Positions 1 through 10,800 of a DNA stretch of 64,000 bases are shown one piece after another. Source of the stretch: Acheta domesticus (taxonomy: Eukaryota > Arthropoda > Insecta > Orthoptera > Gryllidae); the NCBI GenBank assembly GCA_031308135.1, contig JAHLJT010008756.1, forward strand, positions 129,535,750 through 129,599,749, given 5' to 3'. How positions within the stretch are numbered: the first letter of the stretch is position 1; each line of letters opens with the position of its first letter. Both the position numbers and the translations under genes were made by a program. The notes under the pieces were generated by a model. The model saw only the letters and a list, made by a program, of their open reading frames with translations. It made no database searches and was not told the origin of the DNA.

Positions 1-384
1 ATTGTTGCAGAAAAATTGTCGCGAGTGTAATGCACATTTATGTAGGAAGTCAAACAATTATGACTATTAATTAAGTTGGATTTTCAAAACTTTGAAACGT
101 GTGTAATATCTGTGACATTATTGAATTAGGAAGTGCCACTCACGCACATCTCGCGCAAATGGAGCAAAATGAAATTATAAGAAAAAATCTCTTAAATATC
201 GTGATATCATCATTAACCTGCCAGAGTGAGGAATGCTTGTGTGATTTAGAAAGCGGTGCACCACTGCCAAATCCCATTATTGTGGAGGCCCCGCGCTGCC
301 TCCGCACAAACGAGAAACAAACGAAATATTGGCTGGATTAAGAACGCAGCTACAATGGGCTACAGTAATAGATGATAGGTCTTC
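1..384. other. No recognised feature
   Basis: This stretch is AT-rich and shows no similarity I recognise. An 80-codon open frame at 99-341 lacks an ATG start and any domain signature, so I treat it as chance. Confidence 0.5.
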
Positions 385-975
385 TCCAGACGTTGCGATC
401 GCGAGAGATGGCTCAGTGCATCAACCTGACATTACTGCAGTCCCTCTGACCGGGAGGTCTTAGGTTCGAGTTTCGTCAGCAGCAGGATTTTCGATACTAG
501 CTTGTTAGCTAGGTCGAATTCAGTCGCTGTCTGGAGGAGAATTCTAGCGGTCGGCTGCTCTCGGTAGTTTTCCGTGGTTTCTCCCATCAACACCAGGCGA
601 ATACCGGAGCAGTACCCTAACAAACGGGCCATGGACCGCGCGCGATCTTTCCTTCCTCTTCCTTGTCCTATCCTATCATCTCCTCTTACACACACACACA
701 CACTAACATGCAGTACACTACCACACATGCCGGGAGACCGGTCGGGAGCTGAGTGCTTGTCCCGGCTGGGGCGGTGCCCCGCTGGTGGGAGATACCTGGT
801 TGAGGGGAAAACCCCACTAGTCGACGGTAGGTCGGCGCCAGATCTCGCCATTCAGTGAGGAAAAGATCATCGCCACCTACCGAGAGAATAACACGCACTA
901 CACTTACGGGACTAATGACCTGATTAGTTGACGCGCCCCGAAACACGAATCAATCAATCAAAAATCCAGACGTTG
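385..975 (+). mobile_element. SINE-A copy 1, full length, with 11-bp TSD
   Basis: This is a tRNA-derived SINE. A box A-like TGGCTCAGTGC lies at 409-419 and a box B-like GGTTCGAG at 463-470. The body then runs through a diagnostic GAATTCAGTCGCTGTCTGG segment, a CT-rich stretch and a short (AC)n tract, and ends in a (TCAA)n tail at about 950-962. The 11-bp sequence TCCAGACGTTG occurs at 385-395 and again at 965-975. It is a perfect TSD and gives an element of about 569 bp (396-964). Box B is degraded after GGTTCGAG. The family name is local to this report. The translated frames in this element are not genes. Confidence 0.9.
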
Positions 976-1004
976 TGTGGACATTTAGGTTCAGAAAGGA
1001 CGTG

Positions 1005-1070
1005 ACCCATCGGCTAAGGTGCCTCAGAGCATCAACTGATGACTGCAACGCCTCTGCCTTACAACATCCA
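1005..1070 (+). repeat. Diverged 5' fragment of SINE-A
   Basis: The stretch reading CTCAGAGCATCAACTGATGA, followed by ACTGCAACGCCTCTG, resembles the tRNA-like head of SINE-A (CTCAGTGCATCAA, then TGTCACTGCAGTCCCTCTG). No body follows. It lies about 40 bp downstream of the intact copy and may be an older truncated insertion. Confidence 0.35.
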
Positions 1071-1383
1071 CTCGCACGACAAACGCAGTGCACAGCTTCG
1101 CCGTTTCGAATCTCGTTCGCGAGGCAGAGTTCAGCTCCGGATGCAAAGGCTTTATGCACACGTTCCACATGAGTAATCGTTTCTTTTTTTCTATTCAGCG
1201 ACGACAAAGAAAGACGCGCAGATATTACGGTTGTAAAGATCGACCCTATTTTGGTACATCGTATTCCTCTTACATGTAACGCTACATTATAGTTTTATCA
1301 AGAGCACTTTTTTCCCAAGTGATGGATTTTAAAGACATTTCACGACAAAAAGCGATTTGTTACGATAATCTAAATTTAAAAAC

Positions 1384-1384
<1 letters not shown>

Positions 1385-1444
<60 letters not shown>
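1385..1444. repeat. (TTA)20 microsatellite
   Basis: Sixty bases of perfect TTA trinucleotide repeat. A looser ATT-rich tract follows at about 1728-1782. The poly-leucine frame across it is a by-product. Confidence 0.97.
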
Positions 1445-2909
1445 GCTACCATCTCCCAAGTCCTTCTTACAGTAAGGCAAATGTCTAGTATTAAAGATTT
1501 CCGAAATTTCGATCAATGTTTTTCGAATTCGTATGTTAATAAGTGTTTTTGCACTTTTTTTTTCAAATTGAGTTGTCAGATCGAAATGATGATTGGTCTA
1601 ATACAAACTTCCTCTACTTTCTGCAGTTTTTTATTTCATCCGCTAGATCCTTGTATCTTATTTTTCTGACATAGGTGTTGTCGATATTGGGAGAGAGTGG
1701 AATGGCTGTGTTAGATAGTCCCTTAATTTAATATTATTATTTTCCATATTATTATTTATTGTTATTATTACTATTATTATCACGAAAGGAAAATTCCACA
1801 ATTTTTCAAGTAAAATATTGTGATTGTGTAATGGTACAAATCGGACACTTTCTTGTTTCTTTCATTTAATTTCATTTCTTTTTGCTTAATTAAAGACTTG
1901 TCTAATTTCAGACATTTGAAAAAACGAAAAATTCTGAACGTAAATTGCAATTAGAATTAATTTTGCGCGTTAGTCGCAAAGTATGGTTTCCTTGCAGTTG
2001 AAGAAACGAGAATTACAGGATTTCATATTAAGGAATACAATAAAATGGTATAAATGTATCAGATTCGAGTAATCGTAGTGGAACATAAGAAATTGTTTAT
2101 TTAATATTAGTCAGAGGATGATATAAAAAGGAGTAAGCCTGACAAGGGGAGGGTGGTCTACTAAGGGATTTGATTCCAGTGACTTTTTTCGTGAAACGAT
2201 AGAAAGCAATTCAATGATAAAGGACTGATGATGATTTATCAAGGTGTTTACAAATGTTTTTGTGATATATTAAAATTTCAAACTACGAATTGTGAAATTA
2301 TGTCATAAATTACGGTTTGTGGAATTCTGATTTCAAGAAAGTCTTTTTAAAAACTTCGTCAGTGTAATCAACGCTAGTTTTATGCCAATCATATGATATT
2401 AATGAAAATGAGTTTTGTGCTTTCAAATTGCTTTCACTCTTCAGTGAAGTAGTTTTTCCTTAGCAACTTTAACATTTTGAGTTGAGCGCCAGATTGGTGA
2501 TTCCTTTGGGTTTATTAAACATTTTGTTTAACTTATTTAAAAAATATATTTTTACGTTAGACTTAAGAAATATTTAAAATGTTTATAACTAGAATAATAA
2601 AGTCTTTATGAGGGTTTTGGAGGTTTCAGAGAAGGTTCTTCTAGGATGTTGGCGCGATTCGCATTTAGGTAAAAAGTTTTAAAAAAATCACACTTCTAAT
2701 ATAGACTAACAAAGCTTTTAGAATATCTGTAGATAGATTTAACAACAACACATGACAGTTTTTGGTGAAGAACAAAATCTTCAAGTTCATCATTTCCCTC
2801 TGTTCCCCCTGATCCGTCTGGTCTGTCTAAGACCTTTTATCTAAGACATCTGGTTCAGTTCAGTCGCGTGTTCGTCCGCCAGCTCATAAACTGTGAACAG
2901 GATTTTCCA
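1445..2909. other. AT-rich intergenic DNA
   Basis: I see no gene, RNA or repeat boundary here. Stops are dense in all six frames. Confidence 0.5.
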
Positions 2910-2952
2910 AGAAATTGATACTTCCCCTTCGATTGGGGAAATATCAATTTCT
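2910..2952. repeat. Short near-perfect hairpin
   Basis: Arms at 2910-2927 and 2935-2952 are reverse complements with one mismatch (AGAAATTGATACTTCCCC against GGGGAAATATCAATTTCT) and leave a 7-base loop. No T-run follows. The stem is shorter than a typical microRNA precursor. Confidence 0.8.
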
Positions 2953-3274
2953 AGAAGCCCTGCTGAAAATTAAAAATAAACTTTTAATAATTAAAACTGT
3001 AGGATTTAGGGGTGCCGTTCATTTAACCTCCCATGCAAATGAGAAAAATCTGTTTTATGAGTTTGTTAAAAGTGTTGTATTGAATAATTGAATTTTATAG
3101 AAACTGTATTAAAAATAACGTAAACAAACTAGTTTCAATCAGGCATTTAAACGGGGTATAAATCTACAAAGAATTGTCCAGAAACAACACAAGAGACCCT
3201 TCCTCAGCGTTTCGTTTACTGATCATGAAAACTGGACAAAAAGGTGACCTTATATCGGCTAGCATCCAACCTGC

Positions 3275-3530
3275 CTGACTCGCCCCTTTTTTTTTTGCGC
3301 CCGAAAGCAGACGTGCTGTTGCCTCGGCAGGCCCCGATGTGTATGCAACCCGCAGCAGTTGCGCGTCGCTCGGGTTGCCGGCTGCGCCTGTGGAGCAGCT
3401 GGGCGTCGCGGCGCCGCGTGGGCACGTGCGATCGATAGACGCGCGAGGGCTGCCGAATTCCCCCCTCCCCCCTCACCACTACACCCCTTCGCCCATCGGG
3501 CCTCCGGGACTATTATGGACTACTTAGTCT
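3275..3530. other. Isolated CpG-rich block
   Basis: A sharply GC- and CpG-rich stretch sits in AT-rich surroundings. Several overlapping short frames on both strands follow from base composition. None carries a domain I recognise. It could be a CpG-rich regulatory patch or a repeat fragment. Confidence 0.35.
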
Positions 3531-3724
3531 CATCTATAAGCGGATGTAAACAGAGTCAGGGAAATTTGAAGCAGCGCCATTCTGGGAACCGCTTAACTCT
3601 GTACCTAAGGGCAGATAGTGGTCTGTGATAACAATTACATTGTTCAACGCAGCAAACAAAATATTCTGAACCAAAGTAAATTAATTAAGAGTTTTCTTAC
3701 CGAAAATTTGCTTTTATCCTATGC

Positions 3725-3777
3725 ACGATTATATAATTTTCTCTCTAACGATGTACCTTCGAAGGGGCGAGAAAGTA
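3725..3777 (+). repeat. R1 terminal fragment
   Basis: The sequence TTTTCTCTCTAAC, then a short loop, then GCGAGAAAGTAAAA matches the hairpin-ended 3' terminus of the R1 repeats at 5390-5445, 49780-49810 and 50205-50250. Only the end is recognisable. Confidence 0.45.
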
Positions 3778-3949
3778 AAATGAAATTTTAAAGTTACCCA
3801 ATGCATTGTTTCTTTAGAGTTCACTACTCTTTCATATAACTAGTGGTGTTACAGAATGGCACAGACTTTCCCGTATTAGTTTTCTCTTTCCTTGTGTCTT
3901 CGCTAGCTATTCGGAATTGCCACAAACTCTTTCTTGTCAGCTGTCATCT

Positions 3950-5447
3950 ATCACCGCCAAAAGTATATTTTTTGTCGTTTTCTTAATTTTTCGGTTTCCT
4001 ATTCGTAGAACGGAAACATTAATTTTAGAATATTAAAGAACACAAAAACCTAGTCATAAATGGCAATTTTCTTTTAAAAATTATGTGCCGTTTAAGAGAA
4101 AATGACGTTTTTGCGCTACTAAAAACGCGAAAGTTGAAGCTCGTTTTCACAGAAAATGTTTGAGTTTTCAAAATACTTTATTTGAAGTTATTTGAAGCAC
4201 TTACACTCACAAATATAATAATGTTTATAAATTGCTGATAATGTGCATATTAAAGATGTGAGAGGTCTTTCAGAAAAAATACAATTAGGTAATTTTTGAA
4301 AAAATAAAAAAAACTCAAAATAAACTTTACACTATACTAAAGAGTGTAATTAGCACTATCCGTTACAAAAGTTTCAAGAAAAATTTGCAGCCATATATAA
4401 GAAAATGAAGTTTGAGCGTTTCTGAAAATGCAAAATTTTGAGCTACTTTTCACAGAAAACGGTTGTGTTTTTGGTAAACTTCACTTGACATTATTTAAAG
4501 CACATGTAAATATAATAATGTGAACAAATCGCCGCTAATGTAAATATTATCAACGTGAGAAACATGTGAAAAAATTTACATTTTTGTAATTTTTGAAAAA
4601 AAACAACCTACAAAGCAATATGGCTTTTATGTCATCTGATAGAGTATATTTAGCACAATCCGTACCTAAAGTTTTAAAGAAAAAATTTGAAGCCGTTTTT
4701 GAGAAAATCTAGTTTTTGTAATTTTTTAATGTTGCACATATTGCACGCAATATTGCTCGCAAACTACTAAAATTTTGAAAAAACATGTACATGATCTTTA
4801 TGAAATAGCTCAATATACAGAACAAATTTTATTTGAAGAAAAAATCTCTATCTTCAATTTTGTAGTTGGAAAAAGACGCCGAAAAAAATTCAAACTTTTA
4901 CGATTTTCGAAAATTCAGAGTTATCCGTGAAAATCAGACCTATGCCATGTTAATAAGTGTATTTTACTCTACTCATACAAGAAATTCAAAGAAAAAATTT
5001 GGAGCCGTTTTTGAAAAAAAGGTTGGAAATGCCCGGGGGGCTTCATATAAAGTACCCCCAAATTTTGCAGAATCTTTTTCAAAATCTCAAAGCGTCGACT
5101 AGAATCAGAACGACCGGGGAATATTCATTTTGGAAGAAATCGTACGTATGGTTTAGGCGCTAGCAGTGTTTGCAGACGGACAGACAGACACGGACAGACG
5201 GATGTTTTTCTTTCAATTGGTTTCTCGGTATCAAAGACCTAGAAAACCGGGTTTCTGGATACACCACGTGTTGGGGGATTTTTTTCTTAATTTAGCAACT
5301 GGTTCTATCCACTTTTTCGTTTTCACGGCCCGGCAATAAGTTTTTTTCCGCCGAAAATTGGCCATTTTTTGGTGCAGCATTACATAACTTTCCCTATACT
5401 ACGTATATCACTCCGTATATACGTACGTATACGGGAAAGTAAAAATA
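3950..5447 (+). repeat. R1 dispersed repeat, copy a
   Basis: This long AT-rich repeat is built of diverged internal units. Each contains a GAAGCCGTTTTTGAGAAAAT-like core and spans some 250-300 bp. A conserved 3' module follows: GGTTTAGGCGCTAGCAGTG, a CAGACGGACAGACAG tract at about 5173-5200, CACCACGTGTTGGGGGATTT at about 5260, and a terminal hairpin (ACTTTCCC...GGGAAAGT) near 5388-5440. The same module order recurs at 49540-49815 and 49925-50250. The 5' boundary is not clear. No coding capacity is seen, so it is a non-autonomous element of unknown class. Confidence 0.65.
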
Positions 5448-6890
5448 CTGGATGATCTTCTTCTTGATGTCACTTTGTCAAGAACGTAGCTAACAATATT
5501 ATATGTTTTGCGAATGTGACCGTTAACGTCTGAAACACAATCTTGTAATGGAAAATGAGAAGTGGCACTGACAAAACTGTTTTTAAAGTGTGTAAACAAT
5601 TTACGGTGAGGCTTGTTTCGTGTAACCTAACGTGTCTTGATAGATTAATTTACAGGTAAAAAGAAAAACCGAATTTTATGTCCTCGTACACCGAGTAAAA
5701 CGCACCTCTCTGCCCTGAATATCTGCATTTACGTAAAGAGTGATAGTGCAAAAATGATTTTTCTCAAATGAATCTCCTACTTTGTAGAGATTTTTCCTCG
5801 TAGTGAATTTTGATGCAACCTCCAAATTAAAAGGACCATTTGACTAATTATTTTCTTAATAGTAGTTAAACGTAGGTTCCCATTGAAAGGCAAAATCTAG
5901 TTTTGCGATTCAATTTTAACGTCAACATTTTAATGAAAGCTCTTCCCATGTTGGCTGACGTTTACTTACGGGAACCCTAGATCGAAAACTTACTTCATTT
6001 GATGAAATCTGTTGACAAGTGAACAATTGTAAGTTTTCATAATTCGTGTTGCCAACCGTACTGCAATTAAGGTGCACAACACAACGTATGAATTGGATTA
6101 CCATAGTGATGACTATGGGAAAAGATAGTTATTTACAGTGGCGTCGAAAGGTACTACAAAACTACAGTCGCAGTATACAAAGTGGAAAGTATTAACACCT
6201 CTGATGTATCTGGGCTAGATTAATCGAAGCCGCAGATAACTTGCTACCGGCGGATAAATTGGCTCATGGTGTCTTGGGTGATCTGCTGGAAAGAGCCTGG
6301 TTTTATGATGCACACTAGAGAAGAGAAATCATAATTTTCAAAACGTAAACACCTCCATTGTCATCGACGAAAGTAATGACGCTGGCAATGAGCAAGGACT
6401 TCTGACTAGTTGATGGAGATCATTGGCTGAAGCTATGGGAAACTACCTCTCCAAAGTGACCCAAGTAGCATGGAAATAGATCTTAATGTTACAGGTATAC
6501 TTCACTTTAATGCATCACCCAAATAGAGAAAAGGTTTCTAAATAAGGGCGTAACCTCAAGAGGAAGAGAATGCAAGAATAAGCTCAAACATGGAAAAATT
6601 CTCATAGTGAAGCTCATAATCTCCGATATAAATTACTCATTTTTCGCAAAAATATTACAATGTTAATTCCATATGTTGACATCTTTGTGTTTGTTTAGCT
6701 CAACACTTGTATCTGCGATACAAATTTAGGGTTCATATGAAAAGTGTTACCTCTGATTATTTCACGTACAAAAATTCAAACAAATCGATTTAAAGTTTAG
6801 AGCATTCTAGAAAAAACTATTTAAAACGTGATTGGAGGTGATAAAAGTGTATCAAATTAATTAGTTTTAGTGATATGAAAAATATTACTT
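5448..6890. other. AT-rich intergenic DNA
   Basis: No gene is supported. A roughly 40-codon frame at 6205-6316 on + (reading RLIEAADNLLPADKLAHG near 6217) looks protein-like but is flanked by stops, and I cannot place it in a family. Confidence 0.4.
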
Positions 6891-6892
6891 TG

Positions 6893-7025
6893 TAAAGACT
6901 ATGAGAATGATATTGGCTGTCCGGGTGACGTCGCGTCGAAGGCTGTGTTGCCGACGTTTCGATCATCTTGTCGTGGTCCTTCTCAGGGCTAGCCGCGGAC
7001 ATGACTCTGGCCGCGGAAGCCTATG
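6893..7025 (-). repeat. Probable retroelement fragment
   Basis: On the minus strand the frame reads PEKDHDKMIETSATQPSTRR, with GATCGAAACGTCGGC at its core. Strings of the type CCTGAGGA...CGAAACGTCGG recur near the ends of retroelement open frames in many animals. The piece is too short to assign to a clade. Confidence 0.3.
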
Positions 7026-7069
7026 GCTTCATGTAAAGACCATGTTCTTATCGTTTACACGCGAAAAAT

Positions 7070-7160
7070 GAAGCTTTCCGCCTTTTCTGCGGAGAACGAA
7101 GCTTTCCGCCTTTTTCTGAGGAAAAGAAAGCTTTCCGCTTTTTCTGCGGAAAACGAAGGC
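7070..7160. repeat. 28-29 bp tandem repeat, 3 copies
   Basis: GAAGCTTTCCGCCTTTTCTG recurs from 7070, 7098 and about 7126 with small changes. Confidence 0.85.
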
Positions 7161-8205
7161 TGTTTTACGCAGAAACAAGTTTTCCTGTTTTAAAATAATT
7201 AAATGTGTTTCACCTTTTGCCTTTGGTCAGTATTACTTCCTAGCAGCCGTCTATTGGCTTCTGAGGGACCTGCTGGGATCTCTTGCGGTCACTACCGATT
7301 TCCTGGGAACTGTTTCCAGGAACCCCTCGTGTTCTCGAACGTCACGTCGAGGTAGCCCTTCTCGGTTCTGTACCTTTCTGAGGTATTCCGTGGGCTATTG
7401 TTGTGTGTGTAGGGAGCATTAATGCACACAGACAGAACGCGCATAGAAGTCGTGCAAGGTCAGAGAAAGGGATTAGTGTAGAATTAGAGTGTGTAGGTGA
7501 TACATTACGTACAGGGAATGGACCTCACGCTACAGCGCGTTTGAGGGTTTTAGGACATCGGCTGAGCCAGACGTAAAGCGTAAATGCGTTGCGGAAGCTC
7601 ATCAGCTAACCAATAATTTCTCGCGCTATGTTTTGTTACTCAAGAGCCAGCGCGACGTACTTCGTTCGCCAACTTCCATATGATAGCCAAATAAGTTTTA
7701 TGAAAGACAAAAACATTCAAAATTATATTTCATTATTGATATATTAATTAATATAAACAAATTACAATTTTCTTTAATAAGAAATTGTAAATTGAACTAT
7801 TTAGTTTGAGTGCAATTTTGTTTTCTTTACTTTTTGATTAATAATGGCTTCCTTTCACACGAAGTAGTTCGTAAGGGATATACAGTTGTATATAGTTCAT
7901 AATTATTGTTTTCAATGTATTTATTTGGGATTGTATGTACTATTGAGATGCAATGTATTCAATGTATTTTTTATTTATATTTATGAAGGGAACGTGTAAT
8001 TTGTCAACTGTGAAATTCTCTTTTTTTCACCTCATTTGCTACGATACCTTAGGTGTGAGAGCCGCAACAATATATTCTTCAAAAATTCTATATTAAATTG
8101 GTATATTAATGACGGTAGTAATAGCGGTAATTTCGATTTAGACATGTCGTAGCAAACGAGATGTTGTTTTCTAATCGCGAATCCGGAAGGAGCTCCCGTT
8201 GCGCA
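7161..8205. other. Unassigned DNA
   Basis: The first 450 bp are of mixed composition and may be decayed repeat. The rest is AT-rich. No gene, RNA or repeat edge is supported. Confidence 0.4.
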
Positions 8206-8720
8206 CTGCATGAGATGGCTCAGTGGCAACAACTGCTGCTCCTACAGCACCTCTGACCAAGAGGTCCTGTGGCTCAGGTTCTGAGGATGTCGGATTTTTA
8301 CACTAGTTAGGTCGAATTCAGCCGCAGCCTGGAGGAGAATTCTAACGGCCGGCTGGTTCGCCCGAAAATTTTCCGTAGTTTCTGCGAAGAATACACGACG
8401 AATGCCAAAGCAGTATCCTAACAAACAGGTCATGGACCGCGCGCGATTTCCTTTCCTTATCCTCGTCCCGTCGTCTCCCCTTATACATGTACACACATAC
8501 ACACCCACCCACACACAAACGCACACACACTTACACGGACTACACTCCTATACAAATCAAAAGACTACTAGCGAGCTTAAAGTTTGTCCCGACTGGCGCG
8601 AAGCCCTGCTGAGGGAGATCTCTACGGGAAGAAAGCCCCATGCCCACTGGTTTAATGTTCAGCTGAGAAGGAAAGCCTCCCTGCTATAACACGCACTATA
8701 CTCGCGGGAATAAAGACCAA
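8206..8720 (+). mobile_element. SINE-A copy 2, diverged
   Basis: It begins with GAGATGGCTCAGTGG and carries the family landmarks GTCGAATTCAGCCGC, TCCTAACAAACAGGTCATGG and CGCGCGATTTCC, then a (CA)-rich tract at 8485-8535. It is eroded near its 3' end (GGGAATAAAGACCAAAGTAAG) and lacks the (TCAA)n tail. Box B is disrupted. Confidence 0.8.
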
Positions 8721-8799
8721 AGTAAGCGAGGGGCTCACAAAAACACTCGTCAGCCGCACTATTTTTGTGGAGGAGGCTGCTGGCCCTTAGGACCTTAGC

Positions 8800-8838
8800 T
8801 CTTGGCTCTTGGCCCTTGGCCCTTGGCCCTTGGCACCT
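8800..8838. repeat. CTTGGCC heptamer repeat
   Basis: Short tandem repeat of CTTGG(C/CC)-type units just 3' of the SINE copy. Confidence 0.8.
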
Positions 8839-9037
8839 TGCTCTACGTGCGCTGCGGTGGTTGATCGCTCGCGATGCCAAGACCTCTGTTCTCGCAGTTC
8901 ATTCAGACCAACTCTCTGTTAACTAGCACTTACTACTCGGTTGCTAATTCTGTCATTCATCACAACGCGCAAGAGCATTCTATCATGCGTCGGAATTTCA
9001 CTACCATTCAATTCAGATACCCTCCAATTTCGTGTGG

Positions 9038-9121
9038 TCAGACGGAAGAGCAGGCCTAATGGCCTGAGTCTCGCCACGTAAAATAGGGCATCTATTCAAT
9101 TCAGTTCAATTCAATTCAATT
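9038..9121 (+). mobile_element. Probable LINE 3' end with (TTCAA)n tail
   Basis: The segment GAAGAGCAGGCCT...GGCCTGAGTCTCGCCACGTAAAA is followed by a simple TTCAA tail (9093-9121). The same segment lies in reverse at 21371-21430, also beside an AATTCAATT tail. A shared 3' UTR plus simple-repeat tail is typical of non-LTR retrotransposons. No coding part is attached. Confidence 0.45.
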
Positions 9122-9289
9122 TCTCCGCCTGCTGTCTTCCCTGAGAACATCCACAGATCCTGCCCGAAACTTATCTCCTTGGAGCACATTACGAAAGTAA
9201 GACAATACTTTAAACTACGCGTGTGGCCTTCACCCAGTAACTATTCTCGTATCATTTTTTTCTTCCCCATCCACGGGCCCGGCCATTAT

Positions 9290-10800
9290 TAGAGCCCTGA
9301 AGGTCAGGCTTCCGAGCGCGAGCAGGAACAATCCCACGGCCATTTGCAAAGGACACGCGGCGACAAAAAAAATTTCTGCCCCCCTTCCCTCCCCCCGTTC
9401 CGCCGGCGCCCTCTTTGATGTGGCCGATGCGGAGTGGCGCCGGCCGCTGGCGATGACCTAATTAAATTCCTTGGCGCCGTTGTCGACTGGCGCGTTGGCG
9501 CCGACCACGGGTGGCGGCGCCGCGGCCACCGTTGCTTCTGCGACGCCACCTCTGCGCCTGCGGAGAGAAGGCGTGTTATAATGAGAATACGTAGAACCGC
9601 AGAGGAATTTATTGTAGCCTCGCACTGCCGTCGTACGCAGAATGCTTCTAAAAACTAAATAGGCTTTTGTGTAATTTAAAATCACTCAATTGGACGCGTA
9701 ACTGAGGAAATGTGTAAAAATCTTCGAAAAAAATTAAAGACGGCTGTCAGGGGGCCCTGTTTGGCTCCCTGACACATTGAAATTAGGTAATTCGACTATT
9801 TTCTTATTAAATGTTTATATCTTTTCGTATTATTTTACATTTATTAAATTATATTTGGCCCATATATTGAGAACAGGCTATATTACTTACACGGAGCGTG
9901 AGAGAGAATGCGTGTTATAATGAGAATACGTAGAACCGCAGAGGAATTTATTGTAGCCTCACACTGCGGTCGTAAGGAGAATACTTCGACAAAAGAAGTA
10001 GGTTTTTGTGTAATTTAAAACCATTCAGTTCGACGCATAACTGAGAAAATGCGTAAATATCTTACAAAAAAAATTCAAGATGGCTGTCAGGGCTGTATGG
10101 GTCAAAGAAATTGTTGGCGCCAACCACGGATGGCGGCGCCGTAGCCACCTCTTCTTGTGCGACTCAGCCTTTGCGTCTGCAGAGCGCGAGAGAGAACGTG
10201 TGTTATAATGAGATTACGTAGAACCGCAGGGGAATATATTGTAACCTCACACTGCGGTCGTACGGAGAATGCTTCTAAAAACCAAGTAGGTTGTAGTGTA
10301 AGTTAAAATCACTCAGTTCGACGCGTAACTAAGGAAATGGGTAAAAATCTTACAAGAAAATTCAAAACTGCTCTCAGGAAGCCCTATATGGCTCAAAGAA
10401 ATCGTTGTTACTATTAATTATATCAATGGGGGTTAGAATGATAGAATACAATATTATTAATGAACAAGCAAAGAACAAACATTAGCAAAGAACAAACTTA
10501 TTGAAATTAGGTAAGTCGACTATTTTTTAATTTAATGTTCATATCTGTTCATATTATTTTATATTCATTAAATTATATTCCATTGGCCCATTTATTGAGA
10601 AAAGTTTATATTAATTGTGTAAATGTTTAAAAATCTTAGAAGAAAATTCAAGATGGCTTTCAGGGAACCCCGTGTGGCTCAAAGAAGTCGTTGTTACAAT
10701 GTATTGTTGGAATGGGGGTTAGAATGATAGAATATAACATTATTAAAGATCAAGTTCATTAGCAAAGAACAAAGTTCTCGAAATTCGGTAAGTCGAATAT
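9290..10800. repeat. Imperfect tandem complex, ~290-340 bp period
   Basis: The block GCGTGTTATAATGAGAATAC followed by GTAGAACCGCAGAGGAATTT starts at 9571, 9910 and about 10197. Further partial copies carry CAAGATGGCTTTCAGGG-like ends near 9745, 10078, 10367 and 10650. A CpG-rich block (GGCGCCGACCACGGGTGGCG) at about 9496 recurs in diverged form at 10114. A second AT-rich block recurs at 9801-9890 and 10520-10610. No gene is seen. The short frames at 9304-9685 follow the CpG-rich block. Confidence 0.75.

Noticed and set aside
432..858. 94-139 codon frames inside SINE-A copies (also in the copies near 8400, 18600, 30100, 35000, 39700)
   Set aside because: They recur with the SINE body in both orientations and are broken in sister copies. 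They are shadows of the repeat.
1385..1444. Leu-rich segment resembling a membrane helix
   Set aside because: It is the translation of a (TTA)20 microsatellite.
6205..6316. Protein-like ~38-codon frame (RLIEAADNLLPADKLAHG)
   Set aside because: Too short, bounded by stops, no splice signals and no recognised family. It is compatible with chance.
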